This document shows, piece after piece, positions 28,324-37,334 of a stretch of DNA of 64,000 nucleotides (position 1 is its first letter; the number at the start of each line of letters is the position of its first letter). The stretch is from Nostoc spongiaeforme FACHB-130 (GTDB lineage: Bacteria > Cyanobacteriota > Cyanobacteriia > Cyanobacteriales > Nostocaceae), in contig NZ_JACJTB010000025.1 in the NCBI RefSeq assembly GCF_014698475.1, positions 1 through 64,000 on the forward strand. The letters are read 5' to 3'. A program made the position numbers and the translations under genes. The notes beneath the pieces are model-generated. The model ran no database searches, had not been told where the DNA came from, and saw only the letters and a list, made by a program, of their open reading frames with translations.

Positions 28324-29178
28324 ATGCGACGAGACTCAATTTTTTATAAACTATTCCAACAATACCCTAGTTTATTATTTGAACTATTGACAAACCCACC
28401 AGCAAATGCAGATGAATATAAATTTGACTCAGTGGCTGTCAAAGAACCCAAATTTGAAATTGATGGCGTATTCCTTCCACCAGAAAGCGTCAGTCAGGGT
28501 GTAGTGTATTTTTGCGAAGTGCAATTCCAGAAAGACGAAAGGCTGTATGAACGGGTATTTGCTGAATCAGCATTATATTTCTACCGCAACCGCGACAGAT
28601 TCGGTGATTGGCAAGCAGTGATTATTTACCCATCGTGTAGCATAGAACAAAGTGATACTTATCCTTATCGAGCCTGGCTCAATAGCGACCAATTACATCG
28701 GGTATATTTGGATGAATTGGGTGATATTCGTGCTTTACCAATTTGGGTAGCATTGATGGTGTTGACAACGATAGATGAAGAAATTGCACCCTCCGAAGCC
28801 AGATATTTGGTAGAGCGTTCAGCAACTGAGCAACCAGAAACCACCAGTCGCGCCATAATTGAGTTAGTCACAACAATCATGGTGTATAAGTTTGAGCAAC
28901 TCAGCCGCACAGAGGTAGAAGCAATGCTAGGAATTACACTCAAGGAAACACAAGTTTACCGAGAAATTATAGAAGAAGGAGAACAAAGAGGAAGAACCGC
29001 AGGAGAGCGATCGCTTGTTCTGCGTCAACTAACTCGTCGTGTGGGAGAATTATCTCAAGATGTGCGTGAACAAGTGGAAACTCTCTCCCTAGAACAATTA
29101 GAAAATTTGGGCGTAGCATTGTTAGATTTTACCAGTATGGCTGATTTACTCTCTTGGTTAGCAGCCGCCTCAAAGTAA
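28324..29178 (+). CDS. Rpn/DUF2887-family PD-(D/E)XK nuclease with DUF4351
   Basis: 284 residues. The opening MRRDSIFYKLFQQYPSLLFE is the DUF2887 signature. The nuclease core has Asp47 in FEIDGVF and Glu65/Gln67 in FCEVQFQ, matching D...ExQ of PD-(D/E)XK enzymes. The C-terminal 55 residues (LVLRQLTRRVGELS, LSLEQLENLGVALLDFTSMADLLSWL) are a DUF4351 helical tail. The family is highly multiplied in cyanobacterial genomes and related to recombination-promoting nucleases. It appears complete. No transposase-like neighbour is present. Confidence 0.88.
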   Translation: MRRDSIFYKLFQQYPSLLFELLTNPPANADEYKFDSVAVKEPKFEIDGVFLPPESVSQGVVYFCEVQFQKDERLYERVFAESALYFYRNRDRFGDWQAVIIYPSCSIEQSDTYPYRAWLNSDQLHRVYLDELGDIRALPIWVALMVLTTIDEEIAPSEARYLVERSATEQPETTSRAIIELVTTIMVYKFEQLSRTEVEAMLGITLKETQVYREIIEEGEQRGRTAGERSLVLRQLTRRVGELSQDVREQVETLSLEQLENLGVALLDFTSMADLLSWLAAASK

Positions 29179-29225
29179 AAGTAAGTATTGTGAAAAACTT
29201 AGCTTGTTGCTGAATGTCATAAATA

Positions 29226-29396
29226 ATGACTAATATTTGGCTGGAAAAAAGTCATCATCCTTTTGCCAAAGTATCCGGTTTTGCTGATTCAGCAGTGATA
29301 AATAAAAATAAGATTGCATGTAATTTTGATAGTTTTGGGTACAGTCGAGAGCTTACCCATTCAGCAACCGGGGTTTGTGCGTTCATATTCAAGTAG
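29226..29396 (+). CDS. Small open frame, possible RiPP precursor (weak)
   Basis: 56 codons from ATG to TAG. The predicted peptide starts MTNIWLEKSHHPFAKVSGFA and ends with a Ser/Thr/Cys-containing stretch (Cys32 and Cys51, with Ser/Thr in between). Ser, Thr and Cys are the residues a lanthionine-forming kinase/lyase pair would use. There is no recognisable Shine-Dalgarno site, no leader motif I know and about 780 bp of non-coding DNA before the kinase gene. It could easily be a chance frame. It is listed because it is the longest plus-strand frame in this spacer. Confidence 0.2.
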   Translation: MTNIWLEKSHHPFAKVSGFADSAVINKNKIACNFDSFGYSRELTHSATGVCAFIFK

Positions 29397-29399
29397 GAA

Positions 29400-30170
29400 T
29401 TCAGTAACCAAGAGTCAGAAGTCAGAAATAATTATTCAGCACAATATTCTGATGTCTGAATTCTGACTCGTGAATTTTTACATATCACTTTGGTAAATTC
29501 TGCATATATTATTTCAATCTCATTTCAGGAATAATTAACCTCCTGAATTATTTCTGCATCCTAATATTTCAGTAATATCCATCTTGAGACAGTTATTTAT
29601 AGATAAGTCTTAAATTATTGCTGTGAATGGATGAGTTACCTTAGTCATCAGGTTTATTTACTTCACGACAATGAAGCAACTAATAAATCATGTCTTTGGT
29701 GTTAATGAATATTTATGCTGATATTTAAATTCACTCAAAAGAGATGTAGTAATCAGGTATTAATAAACGCTAGAATTCATACATGGTAATATTTTTACCG
29801 ATTTATCTGTTATCGAATTTAATAATTCTAACGTTGTTAGATTCAGAAGAAATTGGCAATCAGTAATTTAAATGATTTTTTGTTTTTTTGTTAAATCAGA
29901 AAATATCACTGCAACAAATAAGGCTAGTAATTTCCGTTAGTATATATTATGATTTTAAAGATTTGATAGTAAGCAATGGTAATTTTTAAAGCAAAAATAA
30001 AGTTATTGATGCCATTTTGGCAGTTCTAAGTATCAGAAATAAGATATTAGTGGAGAAGAAAGAATAATTGATTTTTAGATACTTATAGTTATCTACTTAA
30101 ATTTCTCAAGTAACAATAATCCTGAAAATAAGTAATTGATTATCTCAGCAATTTTACGAAATAGGAAATC
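29400..30170. other. Long AT-rich spacer upstream of the APH-like kinase gene
   Basis: 29400-29475 is the dispersed gagtcagaagtcag / tctgaattctgactc repeat. From 29480 to 30170 the DNA is strongly AT-rich with frequent stops; the longest ATG frames are under 30 codons. No terminator or conserved RNA is recognised. The length is unusual and may hold an undetected small gene or a long leader. Confidence 0.5.
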
Positions 30171-30174
30171 AAAT

Positions 30175-31413
30175 ATGTTATTACCATTATCTTCTCAAAA
30201 TGTTACCCAGTATCTGCACGCAGCAGGGTTGTGTAGCTTAGAAGATGGCAATTTAGACTTATCTCAGTTGCCAGGAAGTAGCAAAAAGAATTTCAATTTA
30301 CTAGTGACTCTGGGAAATAATCAGCAACTGCTAATTAAACAAGAACAGCGCCAGGAAAATGCGGGAAACCTGCATGAGTTTTTTAATGAATGGCTATTTC
30401 ATCAATTACTCAAGCAGTTTCCAGTTTTAGGTAATATTGTAGCGATCGCATCATTAGTAGTACATTATGATGAGGAAAATTCCCTTCTTGTCCGCAATTA
30501 TTTAAGTGAATATCTGGAATTAGGTAGCTTTTATCAACATCACCATAGCTTTCCTACAGAGATAGCCACTGCTATTGGTACAACAATAGCAGCTTTGCAT
30601 CGCGCGACTTTCCAGCGCCGCGAATATCGTGATTTTATGGCTACAGCGCCACAAGGACAGTATCGCTATAACTTTTACAACCCAGCGCAGGGTATAGAAT
30701 CACTAACACCAGATATTTTTGGTGCTGTGCCGAAATCAGCATGGCAATTTTATAGTGTTTATCAGCGTGATGAGAGTTTAGAATCTGCGATCGCAGATTT
30801 AGCTTATGAGTGGAAACCTTGCTGTTTAACTCACAACGATTTGACGTTAAACAATATTTTGTTACATTCCCGTTGGGATAAATTAGACAACTGCTTAGTA
30901 CGCCTCATAGACTGGGAAGCCTGCGCTTGGGGAGATCCAGCATTTGATTTAGGTACTTTAATCGCCAGTTATTTAAATATTTGGCTTTCTAGCTTAGTTG
31001 TCGATGTCACACTGGAATTAGAGGAATCCTTACAGTTAGCAATCATCCCACTAGAAGCGATTCAACCTTCATTATTAACTTTAATTCAAGCTTATCTCAA
31101 TACCTTTCCCGCTATTTTAGAACACCGCCCAGACTTTGTAGAGCGTGTCATCCAGTTTGCTGGGTTAGGACTGATTCACCACATTCAAGCAAAAATTAAC
31201 TATCAGCAGCAATTTTGTAATACTGATATGTGTACCCTACAAGTAGCACAGAATTTGCTAACCATGCCAGAAAAATCTGTACACACGGTTTTCGGTGTTA
31301 CTCAAGCAGAAATTATCCAACCGATGGCTACACAGCATCAGCTTACCCAACCGCAAAAATCACAAAAATTAATCCCCTTATATTACGAAAAAACCCGTTT
31401 ACGCGGCTGTTAA
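30175..31413 (+). CDS. APH-fold kinase paired with a HopA1-like protein
   Basis: 412 residues from the ATG at 30175, preceded by AGGA; the frame is open 13 codons upstream but without a good start. Aminoglycoside-phosphotransferase fold: the catalytic loop is CLTHNDLTLNNILL (Asp and Asn of HxDxxxxN kept) and the Mg-binding motif is RLIDWEACAWGDPAFDLGTL. Both are intact, so it should be an active small-molecule or protein kinase. In thioamitide and class V lanthipeptide pathways a kinase of this fold works with a HopA1-like lyase to dehydrate Ser/Thr of a precursor. The adjacent HopA1-like gene suggests the same division of labour here (inference). Confidence 0.82.
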   Translation: MLLPLSSQNVTQYLHAAGLCSLEDGNLDLSQLPGSSKKNFNLLVTLGNNQQLLIKQEQRQENAGNLHEFFNEWLFHQLLKQFPVLGNIVAIASLVVHYDEENSLLVRNYLSEYLELGSFYQHHHSFPTEIATAIGTTIAALHRATFQRREYRDFMATAPQGQYRYNFYNPAQGIESLTPDIFGAVPKSAWQFYSVYQRDESLESAIADLAYEWKPCCLTHNDLTLNNILLHSRWDKLDNCLVRLIDWEACAWGDPAFDLGTLIASYLNIWLSSLVVDVTLELEESLQLAIIPLEAIQPSLLTLIQAYLNTFPAILEHRPDFVERVIQFAGLGLIHHIQAKINYQQQFCNTDMCTLQVAQNLLTMPEKSVHTVFGVTQAEIIQPMATQHQLTQPQKSQKLIPLYYEKTRLRGC

Positions 31414-31456
31414 AAATTTGCCCTTTCTCTTCATCTCCCCTATCTCCCCACTCCAA

Positions 31457-32542
31457 ATGCTAGACACCTCTACCAACCCTCTGTTAAATTCTCTGTTTGA
31501 TATTGCGAAAAATATCCAGATAGAATCTAACTTTTCCATTCATCATCCTGAGTATCAAACTTTTGCCTTACCAGCGAAGGTAGCAGAAAGATTTCGGCAA
31601 AATTCTGCGGCGTTACAGCAAAAATATCTGACTTTGCTACTGCGTAATTTCCTCTATGGAATTTATTACAACGGTTCTTTGCAAAATGCGTTAGCGGTGA
31701 ATGCTGATACGCCTCATTGCTTACCACAGCAAAATTTAGCGAACCATTCTCATTTGGGTATTGATTGGGAATTTTACGCCCAACTGCACGCGAATAACCA
31801 CGGTAAAGGATATTTTGATTCTAGTTGGCAAGTGTTACGTCAGGAACCTGATGGAAGTATGGCGGTAACAAAATCTGGTTTGACATTGTATATTGAACCA
31901 GATTGCCATCTCAAACCTCACAGCAAATCTGCTAAACCGGGTGAGTCAGTGTCCATTTGGATGCCAAAAAATCATTTGCAAAATGGCTGTTACGTGGCGG
32001 TAAGTGATGTAGGACAAGAACAGCAGAGTGTAGATGCAGAATTGGGAACCGGCAGAATTTATTTTAATATTACGGCAGATGGAGCGATCGCACTCATGGA
32101 TAGTCTGACGCAACAACTTAACCAAGCATCTCTTCCTTTTACCTTTCAAGTACTTTACAATCCTAGAGCCTACGGACGCTACGACTCCGGCTTACTTTAC
32201 TTTGAACGGGAAGACTACCCAACCATTCACCAAATTCTCCAGGCTGTCTATAAAGAACATCAATCGCATTTTCAGCCAGAAATACCTTTATTTACCAAAT
32301 TTTTAGCCCCAGGCTTAAGTTTAGCGGAAGAACCAATTCAAAAATTCGCCATTCAAGAAACTTTTGGGATGAATCGTTGCCAAATTGTCGCTCATGCTTT
32401 ACTGGAAGTATGGCAAAAAGGTAAAGATGCCATAGAAGAACGAATGAACTCTATTGAGAAACACTTTGCACTCCACTCAGTTGACTTACAACGCCCGTAC
32501 TTAAATCCTAGTTCTGAAGATATATATTACCCCTTAAATTGA
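31457..32542 (+). CDS. HopA1-like protein (possible RiPP phospho-Ser/Thr lyase)
   Basis: 361 residues from the ATG at 31457; a TTG at 31418 would add 13 residues read from repeat DNA. The order of segments YGIYYNGSLQNALA, IDWEFYAQLHANNHGKGYFD, GCYVAVSDVG, TGRIYFNITADGAIALMDSL, PFTFQVLYNPRAYGRYDSGL and FTKFLAPGLSLAEEP fits HopA1-family proteins. HopA1 is a Pseudomonas type III effector fold. Related LxmY/TvaD-type proteins act as lyases in RiPP biosynthesis. It starts 43 bp after the kinase gene, so the two form an operon, closed by a terminator at 32575-32612. Confidence 0.8.
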   Translation: MLDTSTNPLLNSLFDIAKNIQIESNFSIHHPEYQTFALPAKVAERFRQNSAALQQKYLTLLLRNFLYGIYYNGSLQNALAVNADTPHCLPQQNLANHSHLGIDWEFYAQLHANNHGKGYFDSSWQVLRQEPDGSMAVTKSGLTLYIEPDCHLKPHSKSAKPGESVSIWMPKNHLQNGCYVAVSDVGQEQQSVDAELGTGRIYFNITADGAIALMDSLTQQLNQASLPFTFQVLYNPRAYGRYDSGLLYFEREDYPTIHQILQAVYKEHQSHFQPEIPLFTKFLAPGLSLAEEPIQKFAIQETFGMNRCQIVAHALLEVWQKGKDAIEERMNSIEKHFALHSVDLQRPYLNPSSEDIYYPLN

Positions 32543-32574
32543 TAACTCTCTTTATGACAGTGAGATAATTTGAT

Positions 32575-32612
32575 ATGGCAGGTTATTCGCCTGCTATTTT
32601 GTTTTTTAATTT
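32575..32612 (+). terminator. Terminator after the kinase/HopA1 operon
   Basis: GCAGG (32578-32582) pairs with CCTGC (32590-32594), extended by A-T and G-T pairs, followed by ttttgttttttaattttt. It lies 33 bp after the HopA1 stop codon and before the thioesterase ATG. Confidence 0.65.
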
Positions 32613-32626
32613 TTAATTGTACAAAA

Positions 32627-33073
32627 ATGTCTTTTATTTATAAACGTACTGTGCGCTTTGCAGATACTGATGCGGCGGGTGTAGTTTATTTCGCTAATGT
32701 TTTGAGCATTTGTCATGAAGCTTATGAAGCATCTCTCAACGCTTCAGGAATGAATCTCAAAGCTTTTTTTACTAAACCTTCAGTGGCTTTTCCAATTGTT
32801 CACGCCAATGTCGATTTTTTCCGACCAATGTATTGTGGAGATGAGTTAAATATTAGTTTAATTCCCCAAAAATTAAGTGCTGATAAATTTGAAATTGCTT
32901 ACGAAATTACAATTGCTGATGTGTTAGTAGCTAAAGCCATTACTCGCCATGTTTGTATTGATATGAATAGTAGAACTAAGCAAGAATTATCTGAAGAAAT
33001 TATCCAATGGTTGGAAACGAACCGCCGAGACGCAGAGGGCGCGGAGAGGAGGAAATCAAGGGAGGTAATGTGA
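32627..33073 (+). CDS. 1,4-dihydroxy-2-naphthoyl-CoA thioesterase (hotdog fold)
   Basis: 148 residues from the ATG at 32627. Hotdog 4HBT-type fold with the catalytic block [20 protein letters not shown] then HEAYE, and [15 protein letters not shown] strands (here [15 protein letters not shown]). Matches the cyanobacterial DHNA-CoA hydrolase (Synechocystis slr0204 type) needed for phylloquinone made for photosystem I. The last about 17 residues ([17 protein letters not shown]) are read from an aaccgccgagacgcagagggcgcgg-type dispersed repeat, so the natural C-terminus has been replaced or extended. The enzyme core is intact. Confidence 0.88.
   Translation: MSFIYKRTVRFADTDAAGVVYFANVLSICHEAYEASLNASGMNLKAFFTKPSVAFPIVHANVDFFRPMYCGDELNISLIPQKLSADKFEIAYEITIADVLVAKAITRHVCIDMNSRTKQELSEEIIQWLETNRRDAEGAERRKSREVM
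33019..33060. repeat. Dispersed 'accgccgagacgcagagggcgcggag' repeat inside a CDS end
   Basis: The widespread Nostocales repeat that reads accgc(c/a)gagacgcagag lies in frame with the 3' end of the thioesterase gene and supplies its last codons. A shorter relative (ctctctgcgtctcggcgactcggcgtgag) is at about 47690-47720 in the opposite orientation. Confidence 0.65.
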
Positions 33074-33174
33074 TAGTAATCCTCAATATCTCTCTCCCTT
33101 GTTTACAATGCTCAGTCCTGAGTGCTGAGTGCTGAGTAAGAAGAAAGAGGAAGGAAGTACTTCTGCACTATGGT

Positions 33175-33206
33175 AAAAGCCCCACCCCTTGTGGGTGGTC
33201 TTTTTA
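33175..33206 (+). terminator. Probable terminator after the DHNA-CoA thioesterase gene
   Basis: CCACCC (33182-33187), loop cttgt, GGGTGG (33193-33198), then tcttttt; the upstream A-run would extend the stem. It is surrounded by the gtgctgagtgctgag / tcagcactcagcac dispersed repeat family (33110-33135 and 33208-33238). Confidence 0.65.
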
Positions 33207-33275
33207 ACTCAGCACTCAGCACTTTTAACTCAGCACTCTTCATCCCATCCTCCTTGTCTCTGTTACTACAGGTGA

Positions 33276-35330
33276 TTACGGTTTACTCGCTTGTTCAAAA
33301 TTAGGGTAAACATAATCTTCAAATAATTGCTCAATCTTCGGATGTTTTTTGGCTGCTTTTGCTACTAATTCTTGGTAATCTTGGCGGACATCAAGATAAT
33401 AATTTGCTTGGCGTTTGCTAATTTTTGGTAGCCAAGCAGTATGTAAGGTCATCGCAAAATGAAGTGGCTGTTGAGATGGGGGACTAGATAATCTACATAC
33501 AGGGCCTTTAGATAAATGATTGGCATCAAAAATCCAATATTCATTTTCTTGTCCATGCCAAACTGTGCAGACAATATAACCATCTGTGGGTTTTTTCGCA
33601 CCACGATATGGCATAAACTGAGGCGAAAGCACTACATATCCTGGTGGTAGTTCGTAGCTATCAACAATTGCTGGTGATTTTGTGGATGAAGCATGAAGTC
33701 TAAACAAGTATGCTGGTACGCCACTACTTGCCATGTCTAAGACTTTTTCCAGAGGAATTAGGCGATTTTTGTAATTTTGATACTGAGTGACAACGAATTT
33801 TGTCATTAAGTCTTTCCATAGCCCAAAAGAACACCAATAAATATCATCTAGATGTTTTAAAGGTTGTCCTTGAGAATCTTGGTCAGGATAAGTATATAGG
33901 TCTGTACCCCAGGTATATTTAGCATCAGAAATAATGTGTGACTGGAGAATATTTCCGCTTTCTCCATGAATAACATAACGTCCCATCCGACCAAGATCAA
34001 CTTGACCAGGTACCATTCCACACAAATCTTCTGGTTTATATTGAGGATAAGCAGAAACATCATATTGTCTTACCCATTCCGAGACATCCATACCAGAAAT
34101 ATGAGCGGCATTCAGTATAATATTTCCTTCAGGATTTTCGTAATCTACTAAAAAATGTGCTGCTTCTAATGGCAAGATAACTTTTTTGACTGTTACTGTT
34201 TTAGTATTTGGTTGCAACTGATTCCGTGGCACAATGTAAACTGCCGAGTATGGCAAAGGCGGCTCTTCTAATATATTTCTGAGTTGATTTTCTAGATTTT
34301 TATAATGGGGTAAAGGATTATTTAAGACTTGTTCTACCCCCATCGTAAAAGATGTATCCATAATCACGATATAGTCTTTCGTGACCCCGATTTGGTGTAT
34401 AGTTTGTTCAATTTTTACGGGAGAACTATCAGGTAAAACTAATTGCCACTGTTTTAAAGATGTTGCCCCATCCCAACACATAACAGAAACAAAGTCTTTG
34501 ATTTTTATTGGTGATTTATTGAACCATTTGAAGTAATTGCCATAAAGATAGCCAAATATTGATAATAAAGATTGAGATACAGCATTTAAACTATTTTTAA
34601 GCAGTTTCGGTCGCCAAAAGTTACAGATATTGTGTAGCCATTGATCAATTAGATGAATAACAGCAATTGAGTCTAAGAAATTAAATAATGATCTGCCATA
34701 GTTAACTGTAAACATCTCTTTGGTATAAGGGTCAAAACCAGGATGGGCAGTACTCAAAAATGGTTGAAAAGGGGCATTATATCCTTGTACTTCTGATTGC
34801 CACTCTTGATTAGAGCCTACTGGAGTAACAACATCGAGACTTTCAGTATCAATTTCATAAGGACGACCTGCGTCGTAGGTAACTAGTAACCTTGCCGGTG
34901 CATCTTCAGAAAATTTCATCGGGAGAAAAGCTGTGTTTAGCTGGTTACGAATACCCAAAGGTAAGGAAAATCTGGTCAGGCCATGATTGCGAAAACGATA
35001 TTTTTGATACTGGGAGACAGAATCAGTTGCTTTGTCAGCGTAATAATCAGGTGGTTTGGCTATGCGCGTAGTTAATTTCACTTGATTTTCGGTATCAAAA
35101 TCAAGCCGATAAATCATCCCATCGCCGCACAATAAAGAATCTCCATCAGGATAGGGTAAGCCGCCAGAATTAACGGTTCCTATAGAAGTAACCATAAAAA
35201 CATGCCCCTGCACATCCATTGGGAGAGTTCCTTCGAGGACTTGCAGGGGTAGTTGGTTATATTCATATTGATTAGCATTTCTTATTGATGGTGGAACTGG
35301 TGGAGAGTCTTGGAAATTACTGGTAGACAT
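33276..35330 (-). CDS. Carotenoid oxygenase (RPE65/CCD family)
   Basis: 684 residues, larger than the usual 480-500. Seven-bladed propeller enzyme with a non-haem Fe(II) held by four His. Likely ligands are in STAHPGFDPYTKEMF, IHQIGVTKDYIVIMDTSF, LNAAHISGMDVS or AAHFLVDYE, and MTLHTAWLPKI near the C-terminus. It should cleave a carotenoid or related polyene into apocarotenals; the exact substrate cannot be read. The extra length includes an insert around residues 220-280 (SIAVIHLIDQWLHNICNFWR...) with a hydrophobic, membrane-facing look. Transcribed alone. Confidence 0.85.
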   Translation of the reverse strand: MSTSNFQDSPPVPPSIRNANQYEYNQLPLQVLEGTLPMDVQGHVFMVTSIGTVNSGGLPYPDGDSLLCGDGMIYRLDFDTENQVKLTTRIAKPPDYYADKATDSVSQYQKYRFRNHGLTRFSLPLGIRNQLNTAFLPMKFSEDAPARLLVTYDAGRPYEIDTESLDVVTPVGSNQEWQSEVQGYNAPFQPFLSTAHPGFDPYTKEMFTVNYGRSLFNFLDSIAVIHLIDQWLHNICNFWRPKLLKNSLNAVSQSLLSIFGYLYGNYFKWFNKSPIKIKDFVSVMCWDGATSLKQWQLVLPDSSPVKIEQTIHQIGVTKDYIVIMDTSFTMGVEQVLNNPLPHYKNLENQLRNILEEPPLPYSAVYIVPRNQLQPNTKTVTVKKVILPLEAAHFLVDYENPEGNIILNAAHISGMDVSEWVRQYDVSAYPQYKPEDLCGMVPGQVDLGRMGRYVIHGESGNILQSHIISDAKYTWGTDLYTYPDQDSQGQPLKHLDDIYWCSFGLWKDLMTKFVVTQYQNYKNRLIPLEKVLDMASSGVPAYLFRLHASSTKSPAIVDSYELPPGYVVLSPQFMPYRGAKKPTDGYIVCTVWHGQENEYWIFDANHLSKGPVCRLSSPPSQQPLHFAMTLHTAWLPKISKRQANYYLDVRQDYQELVAKAAKKHPKIEQLFEDYVYPNFEQASKP

Positions 35331-35354
35331 AGATATTTATTACACCTGATGATT

Positions 35355-36713
35355 TTAGGAAACGATTGATTCTGGCTGGTAATGCAGGCGATCGCAGAAA
35401 TATTCAGCATATAACCTACAACTGGGTGTAGCTTGATTTCCGTAGAGATTAACCAGCCCCATACTTTGCAACTTGAACGCTTGCTGTAGATGTAATTCCA
35501 CTGGTTGAGGGGATTTAATCACCTGTGCAAATGCGTCCACTAGTTCTGGATTTTGTTGGAGATTCCACCACTGTTGTTGCAGATGTTCACGATAAACACC
35601 ATCCGAACTCAGGGCAGTTGATAATAATTCTTCTACACTGATACGGTGTTGCCATAAATAATAACAAGCCAATCTCACAAGGTAGGGTTGACCACCAACT
35701 AAAGCGAAAAGTTTTTCTAATGATTGCTCACAAAAGTTCAAACCATAGCGATCGCCTAAAGCTTTTACTTGTGGTTGGTTGAGGCTTTGTAACTCAACTG
35801 GTAAACCCACATTAAAAGGTGACTTATTCACGCTCAAGGGAATATATACTTCTGTAGCGTGGGCTACAATTAGTCGTAATTTTTTCCAAATTTCTCGATT
35901 TTTCGCTTCTTCATGCCAAGCGCGTAACAACCCAAAAAAATCATCAGCTAAATCTGGATATTGAAATAAGCGATCGACATCATCTAAACCCAGAACAATT
36001 GGGCTAATTGTTTTTGCTAGAATATACTGCTCAAAGTAAATTTTGGCGCTAATTTTGCTTCCAAACAGCTCATCCCAATAGTCTGCTAGTTGGTTTTGTA
36101 ACTCCAAACCCAGACTGACACTTGCACAAAACCAACGTAAGAATTTATCTAAATCTTGAAATATTGCTTTATCAGCGAGTTGAAAACTTAAAAATACAGT
36201 ATGATAACCCTCATTAGTTGCAGACTGAAGAATTCGTGACATCAATGAAGTTTTTCCCATCCGTCTTGGGGCTTTGATTCGGATTAACGCTCCTGGTTGC
36301 AAAATAACTTTATAACAATTAGCTTCAATCGGAGGGCGTTCTACGTAAAATCGAGAATCAAGTGGTACTTGTCCTTCTGGTATTTCTGGTTCTGGTTCTG
36401 CTACCGACAAATTAGTGCTGAAGGCTTGACTTTGCTGTGGCAAATCAGGAAAGCAATAATCACTTTGTTCTAAAACTAAATTGAATGCTTGAAAACAGTG
36501 CTTTAAGGTTTGCTTGTCTACTCCCACTTCACAAGCAAATATTTTCATAATTGTATCGACTGACAAACCTGTTCGATCGCTCAATACTTCCAGAGTATAC
36601 CGATGACCATTATTTTCTCGGATCTCTGCTTCAGACTTAGCTGTTTGAAGTTTCTTTAATCCTTGAGGTGTTAGAATTACACCTCGTCTGCGTCGAGCTT
36701 TAGTTGCGTACAT
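35355..36713 (-). CDS. AAA-like (AAA_35) ATPase with N-terminal helical domain
   Basis: 452 residues from the ATG at 36713 (a TTG at 36725 adds four). Residues 1-95 form the helical domain often found at the N-terminus of cyanobacterial NACHT/WD40 and AAA-like proteins (RRRRGVILTPQGLKKLQTAK, LSDRTGLSVDTIMKIF). The ATPase follows: PLDSRFYVERPPIE, Walker A IKAPRRMGKTSLMSRIL, Walker B PIVLGLDDVDRLFQYPD, and GGQPYLVRLACYYLW. Relatives usually carry WD40, TPR or other effector repeats at the C-terminus; this one ends without them. Likely a STAND-type signalling ATPase; function unknown. Confidence 0.82.
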   Translation of the reverse strand: MYATKARRRRGVILTPQGLKKLQTAKSEAEIRENNGHRYTLEVLSDRTGLSVDTIMKIFACEVGVDKQTLKHCFQAFNLVLEQSDYCFPDLPQQSQAFSTNLSVAEPEPEIPEGQVPLDSRFYVERPPIEANCYKVILQPGALIRIKAPRRMGKTSLMSRILQSATNEGYHTVFLSFQLADKAIFQDLDKFLRWFCASVSLGLELQNQLADYWDELFGSKISAKIYFEQYILAKTISPIVLGLDDVDRLFQYPDLADDFFGLLRAWHEEAKNREIWKKLRLIVAHATEVYIPLSVNKSPFNVGLPVELQSLNQPQVKALGDRYGLNFCEQSLEKLFALVGGQPYLVRLACYYLWQHRISVEELLSTALSSDGVYREHLQQQWWNLQQNPELVDAFAQVIKSPQPVELHLQQAFKLQSMGLVNLYGNQATPSCRLYAEYFCDRLHYQPESIVS

Positions 36714-36785
36714 GTTTATTATCAAGCCTGATCAGCAAAATCAAAAAGAACTAAAAGTTCTGTTCTGTATTTTCGCTTATTTGAG

Positions 36786-36936
36786 GATATCAACCCATAC
36801 TTTTCGGTTAAGATCCTCCCGCCTACGACGACCCCTTAATAAGAGGGTGAAATGAGGTTATGAGCCGCCCCTTTTTAATGGGGGTTGGGTGGATCTTGAA
36901 AAGATTAAAATGTTAACCGAAATGTATTGGGATATC
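36786..36936. mobile_element. MITE-like element with terminal inverted repeats
   Basis: Ends GATATC (36786-36791) and GATATC (36931-36936). Imperfect about 25-bp terminal inverted repeats: the left arm reads GATATCAACCCATACTTTTC then GGTTAA, the right arm TTAACCGAAATGTATTGGGATATC. A second inner inverted pair, AAGATCC and GGATCTT, and a third, CCCCTTAATAAGAGGG-like, lie inside. Total 151 bp, non-coding. The nested symmetry suggests a small non-autonomous transposable element or a large REP-type palindrome. No obvious target duplication was identified. Confidence 0.55.
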
Positions 36937-36939
36937 AAC

Positions 36940-37334
36940 AGAGTAATCACTTAATACAGCTCAACCGCAGATAATTGAGCATCATGATTCAACATCTTTA
37001 CAATTTTTTCACAAATATCTCAGATATCCGTATGTCTCCCAATGACATTTCCTATCCATCAGTTGATACTGGGTAAATAAGATACCAAATTATAGGGTTC
37101 CAGGTTAGTCATCTGGGCAGCTATCAGGGGGTAGATGCTTCGTCACAAGCGAATGTTATCTATCCCTTTATATATTTGTTACAGGTTTTATCTCAGCAGA
37201 CTCAGAAAGGTGATAACACTAGTACAACAAGGCAAAAGTAAAAGGTCAAAAGGAAAAAGAAAGAATAGTGATACCACAAGCCTTTTAGCAATTTCTTATG
37301 GTCTGTTTATTTCCGCCGACCTATACTAGTTAAA
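36940..37334. other. Spacer without supported gene
   Basis: AT-rich DNA with a caaaagtaaaaggtcaaaagg repeat at 37225-37265. A 64-codon frame at 37135-37329 runs through that repeat and has no ribosome site or recognisable domain. I see nothing else. Confidence 0.5.

Noticed and set aside
37135..37329. 64-codon plus-strand frame
   Set aside because: It passes through a caaaagtaaaaggtcaaaagg repeat, has no ribosome site and no domain.
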